From: Osmia lignaria lignaria
Lineage: Eukaryota > Arthropoda > Insecta > Hymenoptera > Megachilidae
Assembly: GCF_051020975.1 (NCBI RefSeq)
Contig: NC_135034.1
Coordinates: 9,548,001-9,612,000, forward strand
Direction: 5' to 3'
Length of the DNA stretch: 64,000 nucleotides
The notes beneath the pieces were generated by a model, which ran no database searches, had not been told where the DNA came from, and saw only the letters and a program-made list of their open reading frames with translations. This document shows positions 35,920 through 47,200 of this stretch, in pieces (the stretch's first letter is position 1; every line of letters begins with the position of its first letter). The position numbers and the translations under genes are program-made.

Positions 35920-35940
35920 TAGTTTCACTAGTTGCATAAC
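35920..35940 (+). repeat. Triplicated regulatory-type element, unit 3 (first block only)
   Basis: TAGTTTCACTAGTTGCATAA matches the first block with one change (G to A) 960 bp after unit 2. The downstream blocks are absent: ATAGGCTG is replaced by AACAGCCG and no TACTGTCGCC follows at the expected spacing. Confidence 0.6.
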
Positions 35941-36942
35941 GAACAGCCGTGCTACACGGTGTCAAACGGCTGCAGCGTTTTGTAATACAACAAGCTTCCC
36001 ACAGCATCGCATAAGCGGCGTAGGACTTTGAACGAATCGAATCGTTTAATTTCGATGAGAATCAAATCGGATATCTTCTTCCGTTTCCTTTCTTTTATTT
36101 GTTATTTTCACGGAAAAGTGGGAGCTTCGAATGGCAGGTGGTGTTGAGAACCACGGCTCGACGACAGACGGCAACGAACGGACGTTATCTTGCCGGTGAA
36201 CGAATGCAGTAGAAGTGCATTGCAAGCAGCGCGAGTGCAGAGGCTTAGTTTGCGCTCGCCGGCTGATAGGGTTGCGCAAACGTCATCGAAAAGTTCATGA
36301 TACAAAGTCACGTTACGAAAACGGCGAATGACGCGATCGCCTGGTTATACATCGACACCGAGAGCGAGAGGAACGAACGAGGGAGTGCATCGGTGAATGT
36401 TAATGCCAATTCGAACACGGCTGTAATAATAATACCGGCGCCATGCCATGGCGATCGAGTACACGCTTGCTTGCACGCGCCCACAAACTTTGCCTCTCGA
36501 TTTCAATCGGACGATTGTTACCTCTTTCCTCCCCTTTGAAACGATCGCGAAAACCCGCTGTATTTAATCCTTTTCTTCTCTTCAATGTTTATTACCACCT
36601 TTAGCTCGAGCAAAGTTCACAGTTGTTTCAAGAGACGGAGACTTCAACTTAATGAATTCAACTGTTTCGTTCCATTTTACCGAATTTCTAAGAGAAATGT
36701 CTAAAAAGTGAATGAAAATTTCGATGTTTCTCTTTCTAAATGGTATCGCAGTTTATATAAGACAATTTACTATATTTTACGAGGACGAAGCAGAAATCTC
36801 GTAAAAATGAAATCTAGTTAAAATCGCAAATTTTTCATGAAATTGATTGAATTCGTGCCAACTCGAGCGCGTACCCGATTTTATGTACTACTTTTGGCAA
36901 AATCACCGTTTCACTGCTACCAAATGTTTCCAATCCGAAAAG
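35941..36942. other. Mixed non-coding DNA
   Basis: CpG-richer at 35840-36020 and 36120-36540, AT-rich afterwards. Short open frames overlap on both strands with no recognised product. Confidence 0.5.
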
Positions 36943-36980
36943 ATACTTTCCTGGAATATTAATAGTATTCCAGGAAGTAT
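36943..36980. promoter_or_regulatory. Paired STAT-like sites in a hairpin
   Basis: TTCCTGGAA at 36948-36956 and TTCCAGGAA at 36968-36976 both fit the STAT consensus TTCnnnGAA with the 3-base spacer used by insect STAT92E. Their centres are 20 bp apart. They sit in mirror-image arms (ATACTTTCCTGGAATA and TATTCCAGGAAGTAT) with a 5-7 base loop, so an alternative reading is a small RNA-type hairpin. Confidence 0.4.
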
Positions 36981-38223
36981 TCAATTATCCATACTTACGA
37001 GTCAATAGAAATCGTTCATTGTAAATCTTTCTTTTATTTATTTTATTTCCACGAATTTTGCCGTTAAAATGACAGAAGCTCTCATTCGAATAATAGTAAC
37101 AATAGTCACCATTATTGTCTTTTTCCTTTTTATTCGAAAACGTTCAAGCGTAACCGATGAATATTTTCCTTTTCTGGGTTAAACCGGTTTGCTTTCGCGA
37201 TTTCTGAAAACTAGGGAAACTTTTCACGTGCAACCCCTAACCTACATTTCGTTTTATCTGTTACATTTCGTGAATGTAGCGTGGTTGAAACAAGAAAAAA
37301 ATCTCCAGTTCCGATAAGAGATATTAGTTGCTCGTTAAAATTTCACAAAAGTACAACCGTGATTACCGAAACGCAACCCTTTCGAACGACGTAACCACCC
37401 TTATCGTTCATTCTTTCTTTTCTCTTTTATTCGGTGCAGCTGTAATCCATGCAAAAATTAGAATCATTATATGAAAATACCATAACGTTCGCTTCAAATC
37501 GGTAAATTAACCAATTGACAAATTTTTATCTAACAACTAGGTATATTTATTTAACCAAGCGTGTATTTAAAAAATATTCGAGTATTTACAAAAGCAGTTC
37601 GCGAAATCGTCTCCTCGGAAGCGATAAAACAGCCGTTAAGCGCAAACGAATCGGGCGAGAGGAAGCGCAGCCTCAAAGAGGGTGGCGCGGACCGAAAAAT
37701 AGAGCAACGAGGGTGGCGCGGATGTTGCTTCGTTTTTTCGTCGTACACTTGGAAAGAAAAACTCGGGCGATCTTTTGATGTTAGCGCCGAGTAAATGACG
37801 ATAATGCAACGGCCGCGATCCATTATCGTTTCGGAGGGGTCGCGTTTTTCGCGGCTCTCGACATTTCGCCGCGTACATTTCCGCTCAGACATCGTGCAGC
37901 GAACGATTCACCTCGCCTGGCCTAAATAAACAACCGAGAATACACCGACTCGCGAACTAGCCGCTGTTCTCGGTACACGGCTGTTTATACAACTAGATTC
38001 GATGGATCACCTCGGAGAGACCGGAAACGACGTGGTCCATCAGTTGTAAACCGATTATGTTCATCGATACTGTTCTCGATATTTTCAAATTTAAGGAACG
38101 ATGCTTCCAGTTTGATCATTTTAACATATTGATTGCCATTCGGTCGGTGGATTTTTTATTTTTTACTAAATTTTATCTATTATTTTCTATTACTTCTACT
38201 TAGGTAAATTTCTACTTTCCTAC
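36981..38223. other. Mixed non-coding DNA
   Basis: AT-rich to about 37560, CpG-richer at 37600-38000 with overlapping frames on both strands (longest 113 codons on the minus strand), then AT-rich. GAGGGTGGCGCGGA occurs twice at about 37678 and 37709, a short direct repeat. No supported gene. Confidence 0.5.
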
Positions 38224-38321
38224 TTGGATGCAAGAACCAGGCAGTTAAAGAAAAAATATTTTTCAAACAGTTTTCTTTGGTAAGATTAGTAAAAATGGAG
38301 CTGGTTGGTTCTTGCATCCAA
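38224..38321. repeat. 16-bp perfect inverted repeat with 66-base spacer
   Basis: TTGGATGCAAGAACCA at 38224-38239 is exactly reverse complemented at 38306-38321. Transcribed from either strand it gives a hairpin of about 100 nt with an AT-rich unpaired interior. Could be a small MITE, a microRNA-like hairpin, or a pair of identical protein-binding sites in opposite orientation. Confidence 0.6.
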
Positions 38322-41300
38322 TCCTTCAATTTATTATCGTTGAAAAATAGTAATTTTAGAATGAATATTATAGAAAATCCGATCAATATTTTAAAACGAT
38401 AAAATAGAAAATCTGGAATGAAATATGAAACGTATGGTCATCAAAGTGTTAACAGCAAAGCGACGTCTAGCTACGATAATCCCGAATTAGAGCATGGAAC
38501 TCGTCGCGAACAATTGTCACGGTAACGTCTAACTCCTACGATCGTTAGATCGTTAGATCGTGAGTGTAGCACGATCCAGCCGACCGTGGATCGTTGCGTT
38601 CGCGTTGGAAGGTCGAGACGTAGTCGCGCGATGGAAATATCCCGGGCAATTAAGGCGAGGAAGAAACAACACGAACTATTCACGCTTGAGCTTTCGAGCG
38701 AGCGTTACATAAGCTTGGCCCTACTGGTTCTCTATACTGGTGTGTTCAGCTCGCTATCGCAACGCGATTTTTCCACCTACTTTCCGAGGTATCGGCGAAT
38801 TTTTCACCGACCTACTTCTCCTTATCGTCTCGAAGCCTTAACGCAACACCAAGTGGCGATTTCATGTTCCACGGATCGCCTTACTCGACGCGACTGTTCG
38901 CGCCTTGTCATTGAAAATGTTCAAGATCGAGTGCAGAACGAGAGAGCAAACGTTATCGTCTTGATACGAGGATGCTATTTTTCGTAGTCGTTAAACGGCG
39001 GATGTCGGGTCAATGGTGATCTAGATTAGGCATTGAAATTTTTTAACGAAACACTTTCATAGAAGAAATTCTATGAGGACAATTATTCTTAGAATTATTC
39101 GTAGAATTATTATCCCCATTATTCGTAGAATTTTTTATTCTCCCAAGTATTCTTCTCATCTTATCACCTAGCATTATCAACGCCTCGTTACACGTTTCCT
39201 AGACCAGAAGGATTTTCAAAACTTTCAGCGTGAATCGCGAAAGCATTTTGATAAAAGATCCCCCTCTTTCTTGCTATGCAATGCGATAGCGAAAGAGTAA
39301 AGTGCATCTTGACTGTGACCTAGCCTAAGAGTAGCAAGAGTATGCGAGAAATTCTTATTCTCTGCGTTACTCCGGTTAGAAGAAACAGAGCAGCAGCTGC
39401 CGTCAGAATCTTTGTAACCGACCTCAGACAACTCGCGTAGACGTCGAGGCCGTCGCTAGATTCGCTCCATCCTAGGTGAACGTTTTTTCCTTCTCGTTCC
39501 GCGAGATTCAAGGATTCCAAACATCACTTGACCCAGATCTTCGTTAAACTTCGACCGCCGCGGCGACGTAAACAGACCGGTAGCTAAGACAAGGGAATGC
39601 GAGACGAGAATTGGCGGAATGCTGGGAACTCGTTGGATTATCGCACGTACACAGGTAAACTCGAAAATATTCGAACGGTAATATATTCAACGATCGAATA
39701 GATAAGACGTTACACTGGGTAATAATTATCTTTATGATGCACCGGTAATTGCGCAGGGGACATAATTCTATGATAAAACGTAGAATTAATATGATTGAGA
39801 TTGAAGTACATTCGCGATTAGATCTGGCGCTTCCCTAGAGGAAATGAAATTATCAAAGTCTTCATTTTGATAATATTAATACCAACAGTGATTTAGAATC
39901 AAAATAATAGGATTTTTAATTATAATTAAAAATGTTTATGTAAATGTTTATACACAAGTGGTGGTTCGCCATAGACCTATACGTATAGAGTATCTTCCCT
40001 TCCATTGTCATTTTCCTCGGGAATGCCTAAGGGGAAGGACGGAAACCGAGGGCATTACATTTTTCCTTAAATAACAAATAAATCTATTTAGAACAAAATT
40101 TTTATTTATCACTTTAATAAGGTAAAGAGACTTATATATCGTAGCTATATGAACGATAGTAGGATGGCGAACGTTACATGTAGTAACGTTTACTGTCACG
40201 CAAGCAAAGTACGATCCGCAGTAGATTAAGCCTGAGCCGCCGTACGTAGTCAGACATACTCGGTGAACCGCGAGGCACTTTACAGTAAATAATAAATTAA
40301 TGAACCTCGAGGCTTGCAGTAAGCAAACTATTCTCAAACGAAGTTATTCACCGCGCGTCTCAAAGCCAGTCACCGAGTTGATTCATTGCAAACAATTCTT
40401 ATTAACATTGCTCCTATCAGAAGAACGCGAAGCAAAATTTTAATGCTAAAATAACAGAGAAGAAATAAATAGAATCGCAAAAAAGAGGAAGTTTTTAATC
40501 CGTTCCGAAGTAGATGAATGAAGAAAAAAAAAAAGGTGTCGATAGTATTTGCATATTACAAATCGTTCAAAGTGCAGTTTATAATTGTACAATAGCTATG
40601 TGCAACAGTCAGATAGGAATTTATATAGCCGAGCGTAAAATTATCTAGTTATCGGTACATTGTCAAGTTCATCAGGATCTGAGAAAAAAGAAAAATTCAT
40701 CGCACACGGATTCCATTGTTCTCCTAATTTTTCGCATTATCCTATGGTCGAGGCTGCGCTTTTTACACGGCTGAATGAACCGCGGAGTCGAAGACTGGCT
40801 CTCCACCTTGCACGAGCGATGATTTTTTCTTTTTCCTTTGCATGCGATTATGAATCACTGCATAATATCCTCTCGACGGCCTTAACCGACAGAAGGAAAA
40901 CGAAAGGACGCGAACACTCGGAGTTTATCTATTTGTTCCACGGCTTTATGTCATTTTATCACGAATCACGCGTATTTTATAGACCGTAGAGAAGAGTGTG
41001 AATTACAAACGCGACTATGAATATTTGAAATTAAATTGCATTTATAATCGTACGCAGTTGATCGGGAAACGATAATTTTTCTTTAAGCGGTATTCTTTCA
41101 CCCTTCAATTAACAGTCCTCCTTCTGGCGAGGTAGCTTCGATGAAAGGGTTAAAACAATAGATGATCGTTGATGAAACAGATGTTGGCGAAGAAATTTCT
41201 TGCGCGACGATGACGGAAAGTAGAAGCATCGAGTTCCCGTCGTCCGCATCATCGCGTTTCTCCATCGGGCCACGAAGAGGAGAGCCCTCCGTCAATCGGA

Positions 41301-42390
41301 TCGCAAGTAGAGCGTGCACATCGTGTGTACGCGAACGGACCCTTTACCGGTGAACTCGTGTTCGGAAAGCTCACTCGCGTGAACTCTATGCTCCGAAGGT
41401 TCGAGCTTCATCGCGAAGGAAAATCTTTCTCTCAAACTGAGAGCACTCTTCTTCTCTTTTCTTTACAAGTTTCTTACTTAGGACTCGAGTTCACTTTTCT
41501 AATTGAAGTAATTCGAATAGCAATTAAAAATATTTCTCTCTTCATCGTCGATTTCCTCGAATATTTGCTTTATTTTTATAAACAGCTATAATTAAGAAAA
41601 ATATTTTCGTTACACTGTCGTCTTTCGAAGCACGCTCCTACGCGTACGGCTGACTTTTCATTGATTCAATCCCCTGCCGTTTTACCTTTGAGAAATTTTT
41701 CTCGGTGAACGACTCGGGAAACGACGGTCTTAATTAAAAAGTTAATTTCAAGTAATATTTGGAATATTTCCAAGCGATCAAGCGGACCATCGTTATCGAC
41801 GGATCGAGCGGAACGGATAGGAAAAAGAGGCGCGAACGTCGGGTTGCTTGAAAAATGAATGCCGGTATGAATAGAAAATGAACTGGCGCGTGATCTCGAA
41901 CGAACGCGCTCCTGAAGGCGAAGGAAAGTGCATTGCATAACATAATAAAAACTTCAATAACTTCGTCCTATATTCCAAAGTAATTGGCCTTCCTCTAATA
42001 TGCACGACACCTTCTTGCCGCGGCGGTAATTCATGCTGTGCGCGAGTTGTTACATATTCGAAAAAAAATCGACTCCCCTCTCGACGATGGAACGCCGCGT
42101 TGCGTACAGCCTTGCGCAAAATATCGCGATCTACGTTACTCTTGTCACGTCGCATCGTGGAAATCGAGCTTCACATTAGAATATTTCCATTCGCAACTTT
42201 GACACCTCGATTATCTAGATATCAGACTTGGAACTTTTAAATATTCCCTCAATTATTCGATGGAAATTGAGAAAATTTCTTAATTTTCAATCGCGTATAA
42301 ATCCTGGCTTTGATACTTGAACCGATTCCACGATCGGCTGCACAATTACGAGATGACCTAATATAGCCGCAATTTAGCGCCTACGATCCA
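38322..42390. other. Mostly AT-rich non-coding DNA
   Basis: CpG-richer patches lie at 38460-38990, 39400-39640 and 41160-41420. A perfect 22-base AT palindrome is at 39912-39933, a small hairpin (AACGTTAC and GTAACGTT) at 40170-40190, and an ATTCGTAGAATT word is repeated near 39098-39132. Frames of up to 133 codons (38586-38987) are not recognised. Confidence 0.5.
39912..39933. repeat. Perfect 22-bp AT palindrome
   Basis: ATTTTTAATTA is followed directly by its exact reverse complement. The centre contains overlapping TAATTA/TAATTA-type words, the homeodomain core, arranged symmetrically. It may be a cruciform-forming sequence or a dimeric homeodomain site. Confidence 0.65.
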
Positions 42391-43560
42391 CTTGCATCCC
42401 AGATTCATCGGACGAGCGTACATTTGAACTTCATCCCAAGTTCAAGCTCCCCGTACACAACCCCATGATCGAGCGACCTAGATCGAGCGCCTGACCCACC
42501 CCCTCGAAAGCCACCCACTGCGCTAGAAAGCATGCGTCGAACGAATTTCGACCTCGAATCTAGCAGACCGACAAAATACACCCCTTCCGTGTCCATCGAA
42601 AATTCCTGAAATATCTCGTGACAAATTTTTAATCCACCCTTCGGTACCACTCTTATCCGACACGCACGAATCGTCACGCGTTCGAGGCGTTCGTTATCAG
42701 TCCGCAACTGCGACGAAAGCATCCTCCGAGCGGAGAACAAGAGGGGTTGGTTTGTGTTTGACGAGGGAAAATCAGGGCGCTTAGATGAACGAATCCATCC
42801 CTGAGCGTGTATCGCGGCTGTCGGATAGTGTGTTGCATGCGGCATGCACGCAGACACGCACACGATGCAGCTCGATGCACCGAGGAGAGCGAGTACGTGT
42901 AGCTGCACGAGGCGGAGAGGGGGTTGGAGCGCGACGGGGCGGAAGGGAGGAGGGTTAGGTGTAGTATCGGTCATTACCTCCGGCGAGTAACTGGGTCAGT
43001 CGTCACAGCGCCTCGGTTCGCTCACTGGCTGCTCGTTTTGCATCGTTCTCCCACCCTCTCGTTCTCTCTTTCTCTCCTCTGTCTCTCATTTCTCTCTCTC
43101 TCGTACCTTCCCTTCCATCGGCCTCTCTCTCTCTCTCTCTCTCCGTCTCTCCTTCCTCTTTGTCACTCTGTTCGACCGTATCCCCGCTTCGAAACCTTCC
43201 ACACGATTCTCGAAGCGGCCACAGGAGGTTAGACCTTGGATCTGAACCGCGGCTTGTACAGAAAACATCCGCCTTTTTTCTTTTCCATTTTCTTTCTGCC
43301 TCCCCCTCCCCCTCCCCGCCGTTTTCGCACCGGGAGAGACGTTTCACGGCTGCGAGATCCAGCGAGGCTCGTTTGCCTTTTCAGGGAACAACGACCACCT
43401 CTGTTCAGTGGAACAGGGTGGATGGTTCGAGCGACTCGCGTTCCGGGGGTTGAATAAGATTTCGCGATGATTATTAACCCTTCCTCGCCGCGGAGGATAT
43501 TCCTGGAAGGGTTGCGTTAAGGGAGGACACGTGTAAAAGGAATTTTCACTTTCGGAGTAC
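42391..43560. other. CpG-rich block with CT microsatellites and a 189-codon minus-strand frame
   Basis: Composition is CpG-rich to about 43030, then strongly C/T-rich. A minus-strand frame with a true ATG runs from 42974 to 42405 (189 codons). It includes a hydrophobic stretch near residues 25-45 and repeats RRMLSS twice, but no family is recognised and the plus strand is also largely open. A hairpin with arms AACCCTTCC and GGAAGGGTT lies at 43476-43513 between two TTAA sites. Promoter or untranslated exon is as likely as a gene. Confidence 0.35.
43121..43152 (+). repeat. CT microsatellite
   Basis: About ten uninterrupted CT units inside a wider C/T-rich stretch (43050-43170). On the opposite strand it forms GAGAG arrays of the kind bound by GAGA factor. 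Confidence 0.85.
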
Positions 43561-44940
43561 ATCGAAATTTTTCTTTCTCGATGTTGATCCAAATTCAAGC
43601 TTTTGTTCGTTAGATTTGATTTGCAATCCGATTTACTGGTTCGCGTTATCGATAGAATATTAATACCATTGGAAATACTTTTTCCTGTGATCGAGTCACA
43701 AGGGCATTCGACGTGTTAACGCGTATTGTATACCGTGCATAGACGTCATTCATGACCTACGACGTTCAGCTACAGGGAAACTTCATTTACAAGATAAATA
43801 AGTGTTTTTGCTAGGTTCTAAGGTAGAAGCAGAATGCGATTGTAATAAAAATCGATATAAAATTGCTTCTGTGTAAATTGAACGTACGGTAGAACTTTTT
43901 AGTAAATAATCTGAACATTGGTTTTCTAAAAATAGAACGCTGCAAATACTCTAATCAAATATAAGACAACAAGAAAGGCATTATCAATATTCTATAAATA
44001 TCAGGAACAATTGATTCAACTATTTTTACCATCTTCCTTAACCCCTTTTTCTTTTCCGCCAGTTTAACCCACTCTTCCGGCAACTTTCAATCGACAAGAA
44101 AAAGAAAAGTTGCTACCTGTTGGGAATGAAACGTTTCCATGTGAAAAACTCATGGTTTTACGTGACGCGTTCGTTGTTGCAACGAAAGAAAGAACGCTTG
44201 ATGTGTTTCGTTATGCAACCAAAGCGAAGGACAGGTCGTTGTGCGATAGCAATTACCTACCGCGAGCGGAAGAACGAGGCACGGAGAGGGAACGGCTGGG
44301 TGATAGCAGAACGGAAGGGGTGGTGTGAACTAATTTCTGGTGACATTAGCATTTCATTACGCGAGTAATCAAGTGCCATGATTGTTACATCGAATCACCT
44401 TTTCCGTGATAATTGACTCGAACCCTTTCGATCAGAAGGGTTGGAGAGATGAGAAATATAGTATAACCGATAATTATTCCAGCAAACAATTTATTATCCC
44501 TTTTGTATTAATAATATTTATGAAGCATTTATGTAGTCGATTCTGTCATCAAACCATGTTAAATTATCTGTCTTGGGTGACTATTTCAACAGGGTGTAAT
44601 TAAACTATAATAGAGACTATTATAAACTTTCTAAATGAGAAGTTAGCGCTGACGGTAATTTGCTACTTTGGAGAAAAATGTGTTTGAAACAGGATTAATT
44701 CGAAGAATCTGGAAGCGGTGTTCCAGAAGCCATCAACTACTCCGGTGAACTCTAGTGGACCGGAAGTCGTTGGAGTATGTTCTAGCGAGAAAGCAGCGAA
44801 CAGCTTGCATTCGGGGTATAAATATTCGAGGAACGAGGTAAATTGCAACGTCACCGTGGCCAGTCGAATCGTTGTCTCGTACGGTCACGTCGAAATTGTT
44901 CGCGGTGCGCGATTAACGGGTTCGAAGCGTTGCATATCAG
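43561..44940. other. AT-rich non-coding DNA
   Basis: No exon or mobile element recognised. A short purine-rich, CpG-richer stretch at 44100-44340 has open frames up to 82 codons in overlapping registers with no recognisable product. Confidence 0.5.
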
Positions 44941-45480
44941 TATTATGAGGGGCATTCTGGGGCAAAGGTTGAGGAACGCTGTCTCCCCTCGAGCTCCAAC
45001 CCTCCGCCGAGCTACCCGAAACCCTTCCCTCTTCAACTCTCTGTCGAGTTACCTCCCTCTTTCACCGCTCTTCCACCTCCTCTCCGATCCTCCCCACCTT
45101 TGCCGTCACTCAGGCAATACTCTCTTGGTGCTTTCGTCCGACCTACCCCAATATCCCTCTTGCTTTCTCTCTCTCTCTCTCTCTTCCTCCCTCCTACCTT
45201 GTCTGCCCCTTTTCACTCTTCCGCTTTCGTTCACTCTCACTCTTTCTCTGTCTGTCGTTCAGCCAAGGGTGCCCCTCTTGCCGGTACGGGCCGACACTCG
45301 TCCCATCCACTCCTTTTTCTCTCCCTTTCTCTCTCGCCGCTCGCGGATGTATCCGATGAGTCTCTCCTTCCGCCTGCCGGGTTTCTTTCTTCTTCGCTGA
45401 CGTTCGCCGCCGTTACACCGTTCCCTTGATGCCGTTGTAAACTGTTCCGGGATACTTTGCTCGCTTGGAACCCTTTCTTT
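44940..45480. repeat. C/T-rich block with CT microsatellite
   Basis: Pyrimidine-rich on the plus strand for more than 400 bp, with about nine CT units at 45166-45184. Overlapping plus frames of 185 and 109 codons encode mostly Ser/Leu/Pro from CT-rich codons, a low-complexity artefact and not evidence of a gene. Confidence 0.65.
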
Positions 45481-47200
45481 TTACCATCCACTTCTCACGG
45501 TTTCTTCTTCTGTCGGCCAGAAGATCGAGAGAATCCTGTTGTCGGATCTTCCTCGGGTTTTATACCGTGGCGAGGGTGTAACCCCTCGCGAAATCGCACA
45601 GACTGATTCGGTGGCTGGCTTTGAACAAGATTCGGGTTTTAAAAAGTTAGCCTACTCCGATGCGATTCTTTGAGAAACGGAATAGGAGAATAAGTTTGTG
45701 CCGTTTGACTTTTTCTTTGCTTTTCTTCTGTTCGAAGAGGTTTGATAAGGTTGTATAAAATCTGTATACATGGAGATTGAATTTCAATGGTTGCGAGTTG
45801 AAAAGATTCGCGAAGCGTAATCTTTGCACCGATGATAAGCCGTTTATCAATGATGACGTACGGTTCGCTGGTATTTCGAATCGATAAAACTCGAGCAGAG
45901 TGAACACACGTAAAAATAGATGCCGACCTACCCTAACCGACTCTAGACGCACCCCCTCCTTTTTCTACCTCCTTCTGTCCGTCTTTTATCGAATATCTCA
46001 CGGAGCTTTTTCTTTTACGCTTTTCTTGTCCTTTGCCACACTCCTCGAATACTTTATACCCTCTCAACCCGTTCTGTTAGTATCTCCTCTGAAATACCAG
46101 GACTTAACTTCCTCCGCAACGATGGGGAATTTTCTCGAGAATTGAATGTGGGTCGTGGGTTCGTAAAATCGACCACAAAGAAATCTATTCCCTTTGAATA
46201 TTACCGGGGATGAGGGGAAAGCTTTCTTAATAATTTATGACCGCTTCTTTTGTAATCAACATTGAAGTAATTCAAATGCAGAATTCAAGAACATTTATGT
46301 TGCAATAATTACACGTAGCGTGTATCACTTAATTAAAGAAATATCGAATGTAGATTCTCGTTGATAATATTAGTCCAATCAGAATCATCTGAATCCAGCA
46401 TTGTAATAGAATATTTCGCGACCTAGTTCGATCGTGTTCCACGAACACAGCTTTCCTCGTTCGTTCTCGTCTTTTCATTCCTCTGTCGCGTCGATCCTCT
46501 TTCATTTCGCTTCTTTTTTTTCCTCTGCTACGCGTTTCACGGTGTCTCGCTGCTTTTAAAGAGTCTTTAATACGAGAGAATGCACGCGATTTGCTGCGTC
46601 GACGAGCAGCTTCCGGGTCAAAAGAACGCGGGATTGAGCGAGGTTGTGCAAAGAATTCGCTGTATTCACGAACCACCTTAATTTTTACCTTCGTTTGGAG
46701 AACTCTATAACGCATCGATTCTCAAATCAAATGTGTAACAATTTTAAGAGATTGAAAATCGTTGCAATACAATCCCAATTGATTTTGTTTGAAAATTTCA
46801 AAAATATCTTTGTTCAATTCTAAATGAAATGTGGGAGGAAATCGTTTGCGCGATGATTAGAAAATGAAAAATTACGCGTCGATGAGAAGCCGTGATTTCA
46901 AACGATCGTCGCGATGCGCTGAGCCGCCTAGAAGCCAGTCTGATAAAGCGTCTATTTTTGCGAGCGTAAAAGCCGGCTGTGCGCGCTGCATCGGCGCTCT
47001 GCGTGAAGAGGGTCGTGCCACAATGCATGCTGACCCATATTCGGGTCGTTGCTATTTCAGATCCATCCTTTCCATAGAGGAAGGTCGTCGGACTACGTGG
47101 CGAGCGCTGTTATGTAACCAGCGCGGCTTGTTTTTAACGCCCGCTTCGAAAACACGCGATTCTACAATGAACGAGTTGAAAAAAATCGACGATTGATCGA
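45481..47200. other. Mixed non-coding DNA
   Basis: AT-rich with a C/T-rich patch at 45930-46090 and CpG-richer patches at 46400-46640 and 46860-47200. Open frames up to 128 codons on the minus strand are Arg/Lys/Ser-rich and not recognised. Confidence 0.5.

Noticed and set aside
44843..45429. Overlapping Ser/Leu/Pro-rich frames of 185 and 109 codons
   Set aside because: Explained by translation of a CT-rich low-complexity tract.
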